DNA of 24,306 nt. Source: Planctomycetaceae bacterium (GTDB taxonomy: Bacteria; Planctomycetota; Planctomycetia; Pirellulales; UBA1268). The translations under genes were made by a program, and so were the position numbers. The stretch is taken from NCBI GenBank assembly GCA_005789975.1, contig SXWC01000152.1, forward strand, positions 1 through 24,306, given 5' to 3'. This document shows positions 7,882 through 15,618 of the stretch, in pieces. The notes under the pieces were generated by a model that was not told the DNA's origin, searched no databases, and worked only from the letters and a program-made list of their open reading frames with translations. Each line of letters starts with the position of its first letter. Positions within the stretch are counted from its first letter, which is position 1.

Positions 7882-8182
7882 GCTGATGCGTGCCGCTCGG
7901 GGGCGCTGATGGGCTGGCGTCGAGGGCCCGATCGGCCCGCGCCCGGCCCAGGTCCGGCCCAGGTCCGGCCCAGGTCCGGCCCAGGTCCGGCCCAGGTCCG
8001 GCCCAGGTCCAGGTGGCCGTCGGCTCCCCCGCGGCCAGCGACCCTGGGAGATATCGTCCACCGTCAATGGCGGAACTTGATGATTTTTCTGGTTGGGCGG
8101 GCGGCCCGGACGCGACGCTCTTTCCCAGCCCTCCCAAAGACGCACGGCTGTGCATTGCGCGGACGCGAGCGGTCACGAGGGC
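7882..8182. other. Intergenic gap with 11-bp repeat array, no gene seen
   Basis: This gap separates the ligase stop from the sulfotransferase start on the minus strand. Apart from the 11-bp repeat array it holds nothing recognisable. The sulfotransferase frame remains open through it, giving a potential 88-residue extension of low-complexity sequence. Confidence 0.5.
7945..8010. repeat. Six perfect tandem copies of an 11-bp repeat
   Basis: GGCCCAGGTCC occurs six times in a row without a mismatch (7945-8010). The unit is an imperfect palindrome (8 of 11 positions match its own reverse complement). It lies 64 bp upstream of the sulfotransferase start. Since 11 is not a multiple of 3, a change in copy number would shift any reading frame that crosses it. 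Confidence 0.95.
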
Positions 8183-10093
8183 TCAGTCGTGCCCGCCTTC
8201 GAGCCCCGAATACTGCATCGCGGCCGCCTGCAGGTAGCGGTTGAACTCGGCATGCGTCCGGGCGAGTTGCAGCACCGCGTTCCGCCGGAGGGCATAGACC
8301 TCGATGCCGGTCAGGGCCCGGATCGTGGCGGCCCTGGGGGTATCCCTCAGGATGGCCAGCTCGCCGAAAAACGACCCCGGCCTCAGAACCGTGAGCCGCT
8401 CGGGCGGATCACCGCGCACGACCTCCGCCTGCCCCCTCGTCAGGAAATACATCTCGTCCCCAACGTCCCCCTCGTGAACCACGACCTCGCCCGGTGCGAA
8501 CGCCCGCGCATCGAGCCGCGGGATGATGTCAAGCAGAAAACCGTGGTCGGCGTTCTTGAAGAAGGGAACCTGCTCGACGAGGGCGGCACTGATGGCCCGC
8601 ATCCGCAACAACCCGCGGTCAACCTTCCCCGGCCCCTTGGAGGGCATCTCGGCGATCACGTGGACCTCGGCGGGCACCATGAACTCCGCCAGCCGCCCGG
8701 CGACGAAGGCCCGCAGCTCCTCCGGGCCGGCTGCGACGCCCGGCTGGAGGATCACGTAGGCGTGGGGCACCTCGCCGTCGGCGGCGTCGGGCACCCCGAT
8801 GACGCAGGCTTCCCGCACCGCCGGATGCTCGGAGAGCGCCGCCTCCACCGCGAGGGGCGCGACCTTGTGGCCGTCGCGCACGATGATGTCCCTTCGCCGG
8901 CCCACGAACCACAGGTAGCCATCCTCATCGAAGCGGCCCAGATCCCCGGTCAGGACCCAGCCCTTCTGCAGGGTCTTCCGCGTCATCGCCGATTCGTTCC
9001 AGTAGCCGTCCATGATCCCCGGTCCGCTGACCCGGACGTCCCCCACCATCCCGGTCGGCACGTCGGCGCCGTGCTCGTCCACCACCGCCACGTGGACGCC
9101 GTGCGCCGGCAGGCCGACCGATCCCGGCTTCTTGCGGCCGAACGGGGGATTCATGGCATACGGTCCGGTCTCCGTGGAGCCGCACTGCTCCGTGACCGCC
9201 ACGCCCGTCAGCCGCTCGAAGGCCTCGAGGAGCCTCGTCGGCACGCGGTCGCCGCCGGCGAGGCAGAGGCGGAGGTGGCTGAAGTCACACGCCTGAAACT
9301 CGGGGCTCGCCATCAACCGCCCCAGGCTCCCGGGCGTGAGCGTGAGGAACGTCTTGGCGGGCTGCCGCCGCAGGGCGGCCACGAAGTTTTCGACCGTGAA
9401 CTTCCGCAACAGGCTGACCCGTCCCCCGGTCCAGAGCGTGGGCATGATCTGGCAGCGGAGCGCGAGGGGCTGCGAAGCGGACGTCGCAATCAGCGTCACG
9501 TCGTCCGGCGTGAGGGCGACGCGGACGAGGTATTTGCGGACGCCGGTGGACAGGGCCCCATGGGTCAGGACGACTCCCTTGGGACGGGATGTTGTCCCGG
9601 AGGTGTAGATCATCACCGCAGGACTGTCGTCGCGCGGGGCCTCGGCAGGCAGTTCGCGCTCGGCGCCGAGCAGCGTGGCGAACGGCCGTCGGCTGCCGGC
9701 GGCGCAGCCGTCGCCCACGACGACGACCCGCGGCACCGTGCCGAGAACCCCAGCCTCCTCGAGGCCGGGGATGCGTTCGTCATCGACTACCAGGATCGAC
9801 GCGCTGCTGTGGCCGAGCGCGTGGCCGACCTGCAGCGGGTGGTACTCGTAGTCGATCGGAACGACGACCAGGTTCATCCGGAAACAGGCGAGGTAGCAGA
9901 CGATCGTCTCGAGGCAGTTCGGCAGGAGGAGGGCGACCCGATCTCCCCCCTCGAGGCCCATGGCCGCCAGACCCGAGGCCAGCCGCGAGGCCAGCCGCTC
10001 GAGATCCGCCGCGGTGGTCCACGCCCCGTCGGACTCGAGGATCGGACGGGCAGGATCGATCTCCAGAACCCGCTTCAACAGGTGATGCAGCAT
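8183..10093 (-). CDS. AMP-forming acyl/aryl ligase fused to a C-terminal cyclic-nucleotide-binding domain
   Basis: A 636-residue two-part protein. Residues 1-495 form an ANL-superfamily ligase that activates a carboxylate with ATP, usually to an acyl-CoA. Visible motifs are A3 YTSGTTSRPKGVVLTH (163-178), A5 EQCGSTETG (302-310), A7 LTGDLGRFDEDGYLWFVGRR (381-400) and catalytic Lys490 in PSKGPGKVDRG. Residues 505-625 form a CAP/CNB-type domain with phosphate-binding cassette GSFFGELAILRDTPRAAT (573-590), including the conserved Glu and Arg (Arg587) that bind the cyclic phosphate. The junction is continuous, with no frameshift. ATG 10093 opens close to the usual ligase N-terminus. The substrate is unknown. 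No carrier-protein domain is present. The fusion suggests cAMP or cGMP control of activity (inference). Confidence 0.92.
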   Translation of the reverse strand: MLHHLLKRVLEIDPARPILESDGAWTTAADLERLASRLASGLAAMGLEGGDRVALLLPNCLETIVCYLACFRMNLVVVPIDYEYHPLQVGHALGHSSASILVVDDERIPGLEEAGVLGTVPRVVVVGDGCAAGSRRPFATLLGAERELPAEAPRDDSPAVMIYTSGTTSRPKGVVLTHGALSTGVRKYLVRVALTPDDVTLIATSASQPLALRCQIMPTLWTGGRVSLLRKFTVENFVAALRRQPAKTFLTLTPGSLGRLMASPEFQACDFSHLRLCLAGGDRVPTRLLEAFERLTGVAVTEQCGSTETGPYAMNPPFGRKKPGSVGLPAHGVHVAVVDEHGADVPTGMVGDVRVSGPGIMDGYWNESAMTRKTLQKGWVLTGDLGRFDEDGYLWFVGRRRDIIVRDGHKVAPLAVEAALSEHPAVREACVIGVPDAADGEVPHAYVILQPGVAAGPEELRAFVAGRLAEFMVPAEVHVIAEMPSKGPGKVDRGLLRMRAISAALVEQVPFFKNADHGFLLDIIPRLDARAFAPGEVVVHEGDVGDEMYFLTRGQAEVVRGDPPERLTVLRPGSFFGELAILRDTPRAATIRALTGIEVYALRRNAVLQLARTHAEFNRYLQAAAMQYSGLEGGHD

Positions 10094-10221
10094 GGGAGAG
10101 ACGTCCTTGCGGGGGCGATGGCTCGGGTCGGGCGATGCCGACGCGGCAGTCGTCCCATGTATAGTGCGGAGAACGGCGTTGTCTCAAGCATCGGAATGCC
10201 CCGAGAAGATCCCGCACGATC
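10094..10221. promoter_or_regulatory. Divergent promoter region between ligase and MFS gene
   Basis: This 128-bp gap separates the divergent ligase (-) and MFS (+) genes and must hold promoters for both. A TATAGT at 10160-10165 resembles a -10 box for the + strand, 57 bp before the GTG start, but no good -35 box lies 16-18 bp upstream. Assignment is therefore weak. Confidence 0.3.
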
Positions 10222-11541
10222 GTGGCAGCAACGTCCCCCGCCCAGTCCGCCCCTCGAGATCGCACGGCCGGCACGGCCGGCCGCGAGGGCGTGATCCTGT
10301 TCGCGCTGGCGGCACTGCAGTTCATCAGCCTCGTCGACTTCATGATCGTGATGCCGCTGGGTCCGCAGCTGCTCGCCGACCTCGGCATCGACGCCCGGAG
10401 ATTCAGCTGGGTCGTGTCGGCCTATACGCTCGCGGCGGGCTTCGCCGGATTCCTGGCGGCGGGCTGGCTCGACCGCGTGCCGCGCAAATCGGCCTACGTC
10501 GTGTTCTCGGTCGGCCTGCTCGCGGGCACCGCGGCCTGCGGGCTGGCCACCACCTATCCGCTCCTGCTCGCGGCCCGTTGCGTGACGGGCGGCTTCGGCG
10601 GCGTGTTGGGCGGACTGGCCCTGGCGATCGTGGCCGACGTGTTTCCGACCGAGCGGCGTGGCCGCGCCACGGCCACACTCATGCTGGCGTTCGCGGTCGC
10701 CTCGGTGGCGGGAGTGCCGCTGGGCATCGCCCTCGGCACGCGGCTCGGCTGGCAGGCGCCCTTCTTCGCCCTCACGGCGCTCGGACTGCCGCTGGTGGGG
10801 CTGGCGGCGTGGTCGCTGCCTCCCTTGGCCGCCCACCTCGATGACTCGCGGCGACATCCCCTGGGCCGCCTGCTCGAGACGCTCACGGTGCCCGCCCATC
10901 GCCGAGCGTTCGCGCTGATCGCCCTGCTGATGGTCGGCGCGTTCGCCGTGATTCCGTTCATCAGCACGTCCTTCGTGGCCAACGTGGGCGTCGCCGAGTC
11001 GCAGTTGCCGGCGGTGTTCATCGCCGGCGGGCTGCTCACGCTCGTGAGCACGCCGCTTGTCGGTCGGCTGGTCGACCGGTTCGGCGCATGGCCGGTGCTG
11101 GTCTGTGTCGTGCCGCTGTCGGCGGTGATGATGCTGGTGCTCACGCATCTCCCGGCGGTGGGGATCGCCGTCGCGGCCCCGGTCGCGGCCGTGCTGATGG
11201 CGACCAACGCCAGCCGGATGGTGACGGCGATGTCGCTGATCACGTCGAGCATCGAGCCGCGCCGCCGCGGCAGCTTCATGTCGGCCAACTCGGCGGTGCA
11301 GCACGTCGCCAGCGGCCTGGGGGCCACGCTCGGCGGAATGATCGTCGAGGGGGGCGCAGGCGAGCCGCTGCGTCACTTTGGCACGGTCGGCATGCTCGCC
11401 GCGGCGGCCACCCTCGCGAGCCTGTGGCTCGCCGCCCGGATCCGCCCGATCGACTCCATGGCTCCCGTCAACGCGGGCCCCGCCCCGCACGGCCGGTCGG
11501 CTTGCACGCACCACAGCCCGCCTACGAGCCCAATGCCGTGA
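10222..11541 (+). CDS. MFS transporter (drug/metabolite exporter-like)
   Basis: A 439-residue integral membrane protein with about 12 hydrophobic segments, starting with VILFALAALQFISLVDFMIV and a conserved Asp in the first helix (LVDFMIVMPLGPQL). This opening, the GWLDRVPRKSAY loop between helices 2 and 3, and the repeated layout in the second half (LVGRLVDRFGAWPV) fit the major facilitator superfamily, DHA1-like proton antiporters. The usual charge-rich central loop is short. GTG 10222 is the reported start; GTG 10291 just before the first helix is possible. The about 35 C-terminal residues are Pro/His-rich and probably cytoplasmic. It is divergent from the ligase gene, so a shared function such as export of a ligase/sulfotransferase product is possible but unproven. 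Confidence 0.9.
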   Translation: MAATSPAQSAPRDRTAGTAGREGVILFALAALQFISLVDFMIVMPLGPQLLADLGIDARRFSWVVSAYTLAAGFAGFLAAGWLDRVPRKSAYVVFSVGLLAGTAACGLATTYPLLLAARCVTGGFGGVLGGLALAIVADVFPTERRGRATATLMLAFAVASVAGVPLGIALGTRLGWQAPFFALTALGLPLVGLAAWSLPPLAAHLDDSRRHPLGRLLETLTVPAHRRAFALIALLMVGAFAVIPFISTSFVANVGVAESQLPAVFIAGGLLTLVSTPLVGRLVDRFGAWPVLVCVVPLSAVMMLVLTHLPAVGIAVAAPVAAVLMATNASRMVTAMSLITSSIEPRRRGSFMSANSAVQHVASGLGATLGGMIVEGGAGEPLRHFGTVGMLAAAATLASLWLAARIRPIDSMAPVNAGPAPHGRSACTHHSPPTSPMP

Positions 11542-11614
11542 GGCGTGGGGTGACCGACGATGGACTCAGCCCCATCCCGACCGCCCCCACGGCCTCACGG
11601 CCGATCGGCTTTCA

Positions 11615-11640
11615 ATCCCCGGGCACCCTTGCCCGGGGAT
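11615..11640. terminator. Strong bidirectional hairpin between convergent genes
   Basis: A perfect 11-bp stem, ATCCCCGGGCA (11615-11625) and TGCCCGGGGAT (11630-11640), has a 4-nt loop CCCT. It sits between the ends of the converging MFS (+) and small membrane protein (-) genes, where a shared terminator is expected. There is no clear T-run on either side, so it may work as a stem-only terminator or mRNA 3' stabiliser. Confidence 0.65.
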
Positions 11641-11653
11641 CAGGTCCGCCGCG

Positions 11654-11944
11654 TCAGACGGCGGTGGCCGGCTTCTTGAGGAAGCTGACGATCAGGGGCA
11701 GCAGCGCTCCCACGATCGCCGACAGCCCGCCCGTGCCGACCATGTTGTCGCCGCTACCGGTGAACTGCGTCAGGGCCGGGATCAGCATCGGCAGCACCTT
11801 GCCGCCGATTCCGCCGCCCGCGAGGCCGAGCACGGTGTTGAGCATCGGGCCGAGGTTCCGGTTCTTGAGCAGCGCGCCGACGATGTTGCCGCCGGCGCCG
11901 CCGGCGATGAGGCTCACGATCCAGCTGATGATCTGGGGATCCAT
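11654..11944 (-). CDS. Small Gly-rich membrane protein of unknown function
   Basis: A 96-residue hydrophobic protein. An N-terminal helix (ISWIVSLIAGGAGGNIVGAL, residues 6-25), a Gly-rich middle (LAGGGIGGKVLPMLIPAL) and a C-terminal hydrophobic helix (AIVGALLPLIVSFLKK) suggest two or three membrane segments or a membrane-active helix bundle. ATG 11944 is preceded by AGGAAAG about 10-14 nt upstream. The usual length for such small conserved proteins is about 90-110 residues. No catalytic residue is seen and I do not recognise a named family. It is transcribed alone, convergent with the MFS gene and followed by a strong hairpin. Confidence 0.75.
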   Translation of the reverse strand: MDPQIISWIVSLIAGGAGGNIVGALLKNRNLGPMLNTVLGLAGGGIGGKVLPMLIPALTQFTGSGDNMVGTGGLSAIVGALLPLIVSFLKKPATAV

Positions 11945-12349
11945 GGTTTTTGTTCTTTCCTGGCAAGAGGGTCTTCGTCTCCGGGGCCCTCCGTTGGCCC
12001 CGGCTGTCAGGAGATGAGTTGCCGCCATTTCACCGTGTGTCACGCTTCGGCCGGCGATTTTCCGCGGCGACGCGCCCCGGTCGCGACGGTTGTGCCGGTC
12101 ACGGACGATGCGCGGGGCAGGCCCGCCCGCCGGCGGACAGGCGACTGAGGAACAAGCCGTCCTGAAGGCAGACGACCGGCCCGCGAAGACCGCGATGCGG
12201 AGACAAAAAGCCCGTCGTGCCACTGGACGCCCCCGCGGGTCCGCTCCTCCGCCCGGTTCACCGCGCTCGCCGCCGGTCTTCTGAGAACTTCTCCCGACGT
12301 GTGGGCTGCCCATCGAGCGTCGCGTCGATGACACGGGCTCGCCTCTGAG
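11945..12349. other. Intergenic region, 405 bp, hairpin but no gene
   Basis: No convincing gene is present. A hairpin CCGGGGCC (11981-11988) / GGCCCCGG (11996-12003), loop of 7 nt, lies 37 bp upstream of the small membrane protein start and would be in its 5' leader. The rest is GC-rich with overlapping low-complexity frames. The right boundary is the left inverted repeat of the IS remnant. Confidence 0.5.
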
Positions 12350-12456
12350 TTCGGCTTTGGCAGTTTTCGGAGGCATGAGAAGTCGCCCGTCGCGTAGGTC
12401 GGGGCCACCCTGATTCGGCCAGGAAGCATGCACGGCATGTCCTGAATTCGTCGTCG

Positions 12457-12808
12457 TCACGCCGCCAGGGCAACCGCGTGTTCGAGTAGTCGGGCCAGCT
12501 TGCTGGGATACCCGCGGTGAGTCGGCGGCTGCCAGAGCCGCTGGCCGTCCTTGGCGAACCAGAGAACGACAAGCGCGCGGAGAAGCATGGCCAGTGGGGC
12601 AGTCCGTTCGACTGCCTTCCGGCTCCAGCCCTGCGGTTCCTCGAAGCCGAGGCACTGCGTGCTGTCACGGAAGGCAACTTCCACGCTCCATCGCATCAAG
12701 TGACCATGAAGCGGCGCTCAAGAGCCGGTGGTACGAAGAGAAGCGCTTTGTGGCCCCGGAGCCAGGCTCGCCGCTTTTCGGACGGCAGCTTCGGCCGGAC
12801 AATCACCC
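12457..12808 (-). pseudogene. Transposase C-terminal fragment, frameshifted
   Basis: The intact end part (12457-12699) reads MRWSVEVAFRDSTQCLGFEE and continues with QGWSRKAVERTAPLAMLLRA, the C-terminal DDE block of IS4/IS701-like transposases. The glutamate in WSVEVAF is the likely third catalytic acid. Upstream, a different frame reads RPKLPSEKRRAWLRGHKALL then FVPPALERRF before a stop, which looks like the preceding transposase segment displaced by a frameshift near 12700-12720. The N-terminal half with the first two catalytic acids is absent. It is non-functional. Confidence 0.75.
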
Positions 12809-12810
12809 GT

Positions 12811-12830
12811 CAAAAACTGCAAAAGTCGAA
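12811..12830. repeat. IS end, right copy 1
   Basis: CAAAAACTGCAAAAGTCGAA is the right terminal inverted repeat of the IS remnant. A nearly identical copy lies 232 bp further right at 13043-13062 (19 of 20 bp). Confidence 0.75.
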
Positions 12831-12873
12831 ACGAGGGGCATTCCGAGTCCGCTTCATGACTGAATCCGGTCAC

Positions 12874-13013
12874 GGGCGGGGGTGCCCATGCCCCAGAAGC
12901 CGGCGTTGGCGGCAAGCGAAGGCAGGATGCCGGGAGCGCAGCCGGCATCGAGAGGGCGGATGCCACGATGGCATCCGCGAACGTCCGGCGACGGGGCGTG
13001 GGCACCCCCGCCC
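12874..13013. repeat. Palindromic dispersed repeat, copy B (140 bp)
   Basis: The ends form a 21-bp inverted repeat with one mismatch: GGGCGGGGGTGCCCAYGCCCC at 12874-12894 and, inverted, 12993-13013. Inside is a second perfect hairpin, GCGGATGCCA (12956-12965) / TGGCATCCGC (12969-12978), loop CGA, which copy A at 2345-2476 lacks. The central blocks AGCGCAGCCGGCATCGAG and GTCCGGCGACGGGGC are shared with copy A. It is non-coding and sits between two copies of the IS end. Confidence 0.8.
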
Positions 13014-13042
13014 TACGCGACGGATAGCCTCTGCCCGGCACT

Positions 13043-13062
13043 CAACAACTGCAAAAGTCGAA
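13043..13062. repeat. IS end, right copy 2
   Basis: CAACAACTGCAAAAGTCGAA repeats the IS end at 12811-12830 with one mismatch, in the same orientation. Together the two copies bracket the palindromic repeat B. It may be the original end of the IS or a leftover of another copy. Confidence 0.75.
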
Positions 13063-13129
13063 CTGAGTCGTCGCCCGCGTCGGCCCGGGGGGTGGAGGGC
13101 CCCGCTCCCCCGCGGCTTTCGTCTGGGCC

Positions 13130-13939
13130 TCAGGCGATGCCGAGCACGTCGCGCATGGAATAGAGCCCCGCCGGCCTGCCGACGAGAAACGCGGCTGCGG
13201 CGAGGGCGCCCCGGGCGTAACAATCGCGGTTCGTCGCTCGGACGTTGACCGACAGGGATTCGCCGTCCATTCCGAAGAGGATCGTGTGCTCGCCGGGATT
13301 GTCGCCCGCACGGACGGCGTGATAGCCGATCTCGTCGGCCGGCCTCGCGCCGGGCCGGCCCTCGCGGCCATGGGCGGCCGTCGTCTGCCCCATCGCCTGC
13401 TGCACGATCGAGCCGAACTTCAGCGCCGTGCCGCTGGGGGAATCCTCCTTGTGCCGATGATGACACTCGATGATCTCGACGTCGGTGCGGCAGCCGGCAC
13501 CGGAGAGCAGGGCTCCGGCCCGGGCCACGAGGTCCATGGCGACATTCACCGCGAGGCTCATGCTCGGCGACTGGAGGATCGGAATCGTCTTCGCCGCCTC
13601 CGCGATCGCCCGCCGTTCCGCCTCCTCGAGTCCCGTCGTGGCCACGACCAGCGGCAGCTTTTTCGCCACGCAGGTCGAGACGATGCCGGCCACCGCCTCG
13701 GGAAGCGAAAAGTCGATCACCACGTCGGCCGGACACTCCCAGCCCGCCGCGATCGGCACGTCGGCCGGCGGAATGCCCGCGAGCACGCCGGCGTCAAAGC
13801 CCGCCCGCGGATGTCCCGGCCGCTCGATCGCCGCCACGAGCTTCCAGGGAATCGTGTCGGACGCGGCACAGGCCACGATCCGCTGCCCCATCCGGCCGGC
13901 GGCTCCATGAACGACGAGACGAGGCGGACTGCTGGCCAC
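13130..13939 (-). CDS. dapB: 4-hydroxy-tetrahydrodipicolinate reductase
   Basis: A 269-residue DapB, which reduces the DapA product with NAD(P)H on the way to diaminopimelate and lysine. The N-terminal nucleotide-binding motif is VVHGAAGRMGQRI (GAAGRMG, residues 12-18), followed by DFSLPEA and VVATTGL. The signature ECHHRHKEDSPSGTAL carries the catalytic His160 and Lys164. The length is normal for the family. The start is GTG 13939, supported by AGGAGGA about 5-6 nt upstream. It lies downstream of thrC on the same strand (85 bp gap), so the two probably form a unit for aspartate-derived amino acids. The mobile-element remnants begin just after its stop codon. Confidence 0.96.
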   Translation of the reverse strand: MASSPPRLVVHGAAGRMGQRIVACAASDTIPWKLVAAIERPGHPRAGFDAGVLAGIPPADVPIAAGWECPADVVIDFSLPEAVAGIVSTCVAKKLPLVVATTGLEEAERRAIAEAAKTIPILQSPSMSLAVNVAMDLVARAGALLSGAGCRTDVEIIECHHRHKEDSPSGTALKFGSIVQQAMGQTTAAHGREGRPGARPADEIGYHAVRAGDNPGEHTILFGMDGESLSVNVRATNRDCYARGALAAAAFLVGRPAGLYSMRDVLGIA

Positions 13940-14024
13940 GGGCTCCTCCTTAAGCAGATCGATCGATCAAGGCACCAGCGGCAACGAACCGCGACAAGGT
14001 CAGGGAACGACGGGCGGCAAGGGG

Positions 14025-15434
14025 TCAGGAATAGAGATCGATCGCCTGCACGATCTCGTCGAGACGATTTCCCACGCTGACGGCCCGGTTGGCGAAGCTC
14101 GCCCGGCTCACACCGCGGCTGCCGAGCACCTCGTTGAAAAGCTGCTGGTCGGTCGTGTGGTAGGCAACCGTCGCGGTCGGATCCTTGAGCTGGTGGCCGG
14201 TGAGGATGCAGACGACGCGTTCATCGCGGCCGATCACCCCCTCGGCGACGAGTTGCCTGACGCCGGCCACGCTGGCGGCGCTCGCCGGCTCGCAGCCGAG
14301 GCCGCCGGCCCCCACCTGGGCCTTGGCGTCGAGGATCTCCTGCTCGCTCACCTCGCGGACCACGCCGTCGCAGACCTCGAGGGCCCGCAGGCACTTGTTG
14401 AGATTCACGGGCCGGTTGATCTCGATGGCACTGGCGATCGTATGGGCCCGCTTCTTGTCGCGGTCGAGTTCGTCGTAGTAGTGGCAGGCGGGTGACAGGT
14501 CGGCCCTGCCTCCCTCCCAGCGGAGGCCACGGCGGGTGTAGAGCTCGTGGAGCGTGTTGGCGCCGGCGGCGTTGATCACGGCCAACCGCGGCACGCGGTC
14601 GATGAGGCCGAGCCTGCGGAGTTCGGCGAAGGCCTTGCCGAAGGCGCTCGAGTTGCCGAGGTTGCCACCGGGCACCACGATCCAGTCGGGCACCTCCCAG
14701 CCGAGCGATTCGAGCACGCGAAACATGATCGTCTTCTGACCCTCGAGCCGGAAGGGATTCACGCTGTTGACGAGGTAGATGCCCAGCTTGCCCGACACCT
14801 CCTTGACGCGGGCCATCGCGTCGTCGAAGTCACCGGCGATCTGGATCGTGAGCGCGCCGTAGTCGAGCGCCTGCGAGAGCTTTCCGTAGGAGATCTTGCC
14901 CGAGCCGATGAAGATGATTCCCCGCATCAGGCGAGTGACGGCGCAGTAGACGGCCAGCGACGCGCTGGTGTTGCCCGTCGAGGCGCAGGCGGCCCGCTTG
15001 GCGCCGATCATCCGGGCGTGGGTGAACGCCGCGGACATTCCGTTGTCCTTGAACGATCCGGAGGGATTGAGGCCTTCATACTGCAGGTGCAGGCGACCGC
15101 GGTGAAGTCCCACGAACGAGCCGACGCTGTCGGAGACGGGGCACATCGTCTGCCCCTCGCCGATCGTGACCACGCTCTCGCGGGGAGCGTAGGGGAGAAG
15201 CTCGTGAAACCGCCACACGCCGCTGAAGGCCAACGGATCGCTTCGACGCATCCACTTCCGTTCGAAGACCTCGAACGACGTCGGCGGCCGGAGCCGATCC
15301 CAGTCGTACTCCACGTCGAGCAGGTTGCCGCAGGAGGGACAGGCGGTCAGGACCTCGTCAACGGAAAACGTCGCCCGGCAGGCGGGGTCGATGCACTGCT
15401 GGAAGGCGAGGTCGGTGCGGGCGGCGACAGCCAC
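14025..15434 (-). CDS. thrC: Threonine synthase
   Basis: A 469-residue PLP enzyme converting O-phosphohomoserine to threonine. An N-terminal zinc-ribbon-like segment (CIDPAC ... CPSCG, four Cys within about 22 residues) precedes the catalytic domain, as in the longer class of threonine synthases. The PLP lysine is in [13 protein letters not shown] (Lys129 from this start), and the phosphate-binding region [11 protein letters not shown] follows. Later [17 protein letters not shown] is also typical. GTG 15434 was chosen because GGAG lies 9 nt upstream; GTG 15452 and 15449 would add five or six residues. It probably forms an operon with dapB. Confidence 0.94.
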   Translation of the reverse strand: MAVAARTDLAFQQCIDPACRATFSVDEVLTACPSCGNLLDVEYDWDRLRPPTSFEVFERKWMRRSDPLAFSGVWRFHELLPYAPRESVVTIGEGQTMCPVSDSVGSFVGLHRGRLHLQYEGLNPSGSFKDNGMSAAFTHARMIGAKRAACASTGNTSASLAVYCAVTRLMRGIIFIGSGKISYGKLSQALDYGALTIQIAGDFDDAMARVKEVSGKLGIYLVNSVNPFRLEGQKTIMFRVLESLGWEVPDWIVVPGGNLGNSSAFGKAFAELRRLGLIDRVPRLAVINAAGANTLHELYTRRGLRWEGGRADLSPACHYYDELDRDKKRAHTIASAIEINRPVNLNKCLRALEVCDGVVREVSEQEILDAKAQVGAGGLGCEPASAASVAGVRQLVAEGVIGRDERVVCILTGHQLKDPTATVAYHTTDQQLFNEVLGSRGVSRASFANRAVSVGNRLDEIVQAIDLYS

Positions 15435-15603
15435 GGCAAAAATCTCCACCACCCCAAGGACCCTGCGACCGCGGGACGCGCGGCCGAGGCGACCGGGGTT
15501 TTCCTGCGGTATCGGCCACAGGTTCCCTCAAACCTAGGTCATGCTTTCCCAGGCAGCAAGCGGGCCGCAGAACTCGCAAACCACGGGCCGCCCGAGGGCC
15601 GGC

Positions 15604-15618
15604 CTGTCAGTTTGACAG
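15604..15618. promoter_or_regulatory. Possible operator overlapping the -35 box
   Basis: CTGTCA-GTT-TGACAG is a perfect 6-bp inverted repeat with a 3-nt centre. It shares the TTGACA of the adjacent -35 box, so a protein bound here would block RNA polymerase. The protein is unknown; the palindrome could also be chance. Confidence 0.45.

Larger units (their letters stand above)
12350..12830 (-). mobile_element. Internally deleted insertion sequence (IS4/IS701-like) with terminal inverted repeats
   Basis: The left end TTCGGCTTTGGCAGTTTT (starting at 12350) and the right end TTCGACTTTTGCAGTTTT (reverse complement of the sequence ending at 12830) match as inverted repeats, about 19 of 24 bp. Between them lies only the C-terminal part of a DDE transposase on the minus strand, so the element is about 480 bp instead of the usual 1.2-1.6 kb. 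The transposase fragment begins about 30-40 bp inside the right end, which means that its N-terminal half was deleted. The element cannot move by itself. No target-site duplication could be identified with confidence. Confidence 0.65.
12831..13129. other. Non-coding stretch between IS remnant and dapB
   Basis: About 300 bp without a gene. It is occupied by the palindromic repeat copy B and a second copy of the IS end, followed by about 65 bp of GC-rich sequence before the dapB stop codon. Open frames crossing it are mere by-products of high GC. Confidence 0.6.

Noticed and set aside
7945..8010. The 11-bp repeat array as a CRISPR array
   Set aside because: There are no spacers: the units are directly contiguous and only 11 bp long.
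10160..10165. TATAGT as a -10 box for the MFS gene
   Set aside because: No acceptable -35 box lies 16-18 bp upstream, so it is not asserted beyond a low-confidence regulatory region.
8093..10294. 733-codon open frame on + over the ligase gene
   Set aside because: It lies antisense to a clear ligase-CNB protein and has an Arg/His/Gly-rich, non-conserved translation typical of GC-rich shadow frames.
11998..12438. Frames on both strands in the gap before the IS remnant as small genes
   Set aside because: Composition is Arg/Pro/Ala-rich, no ribosome binding site and no family resemblance were seen.
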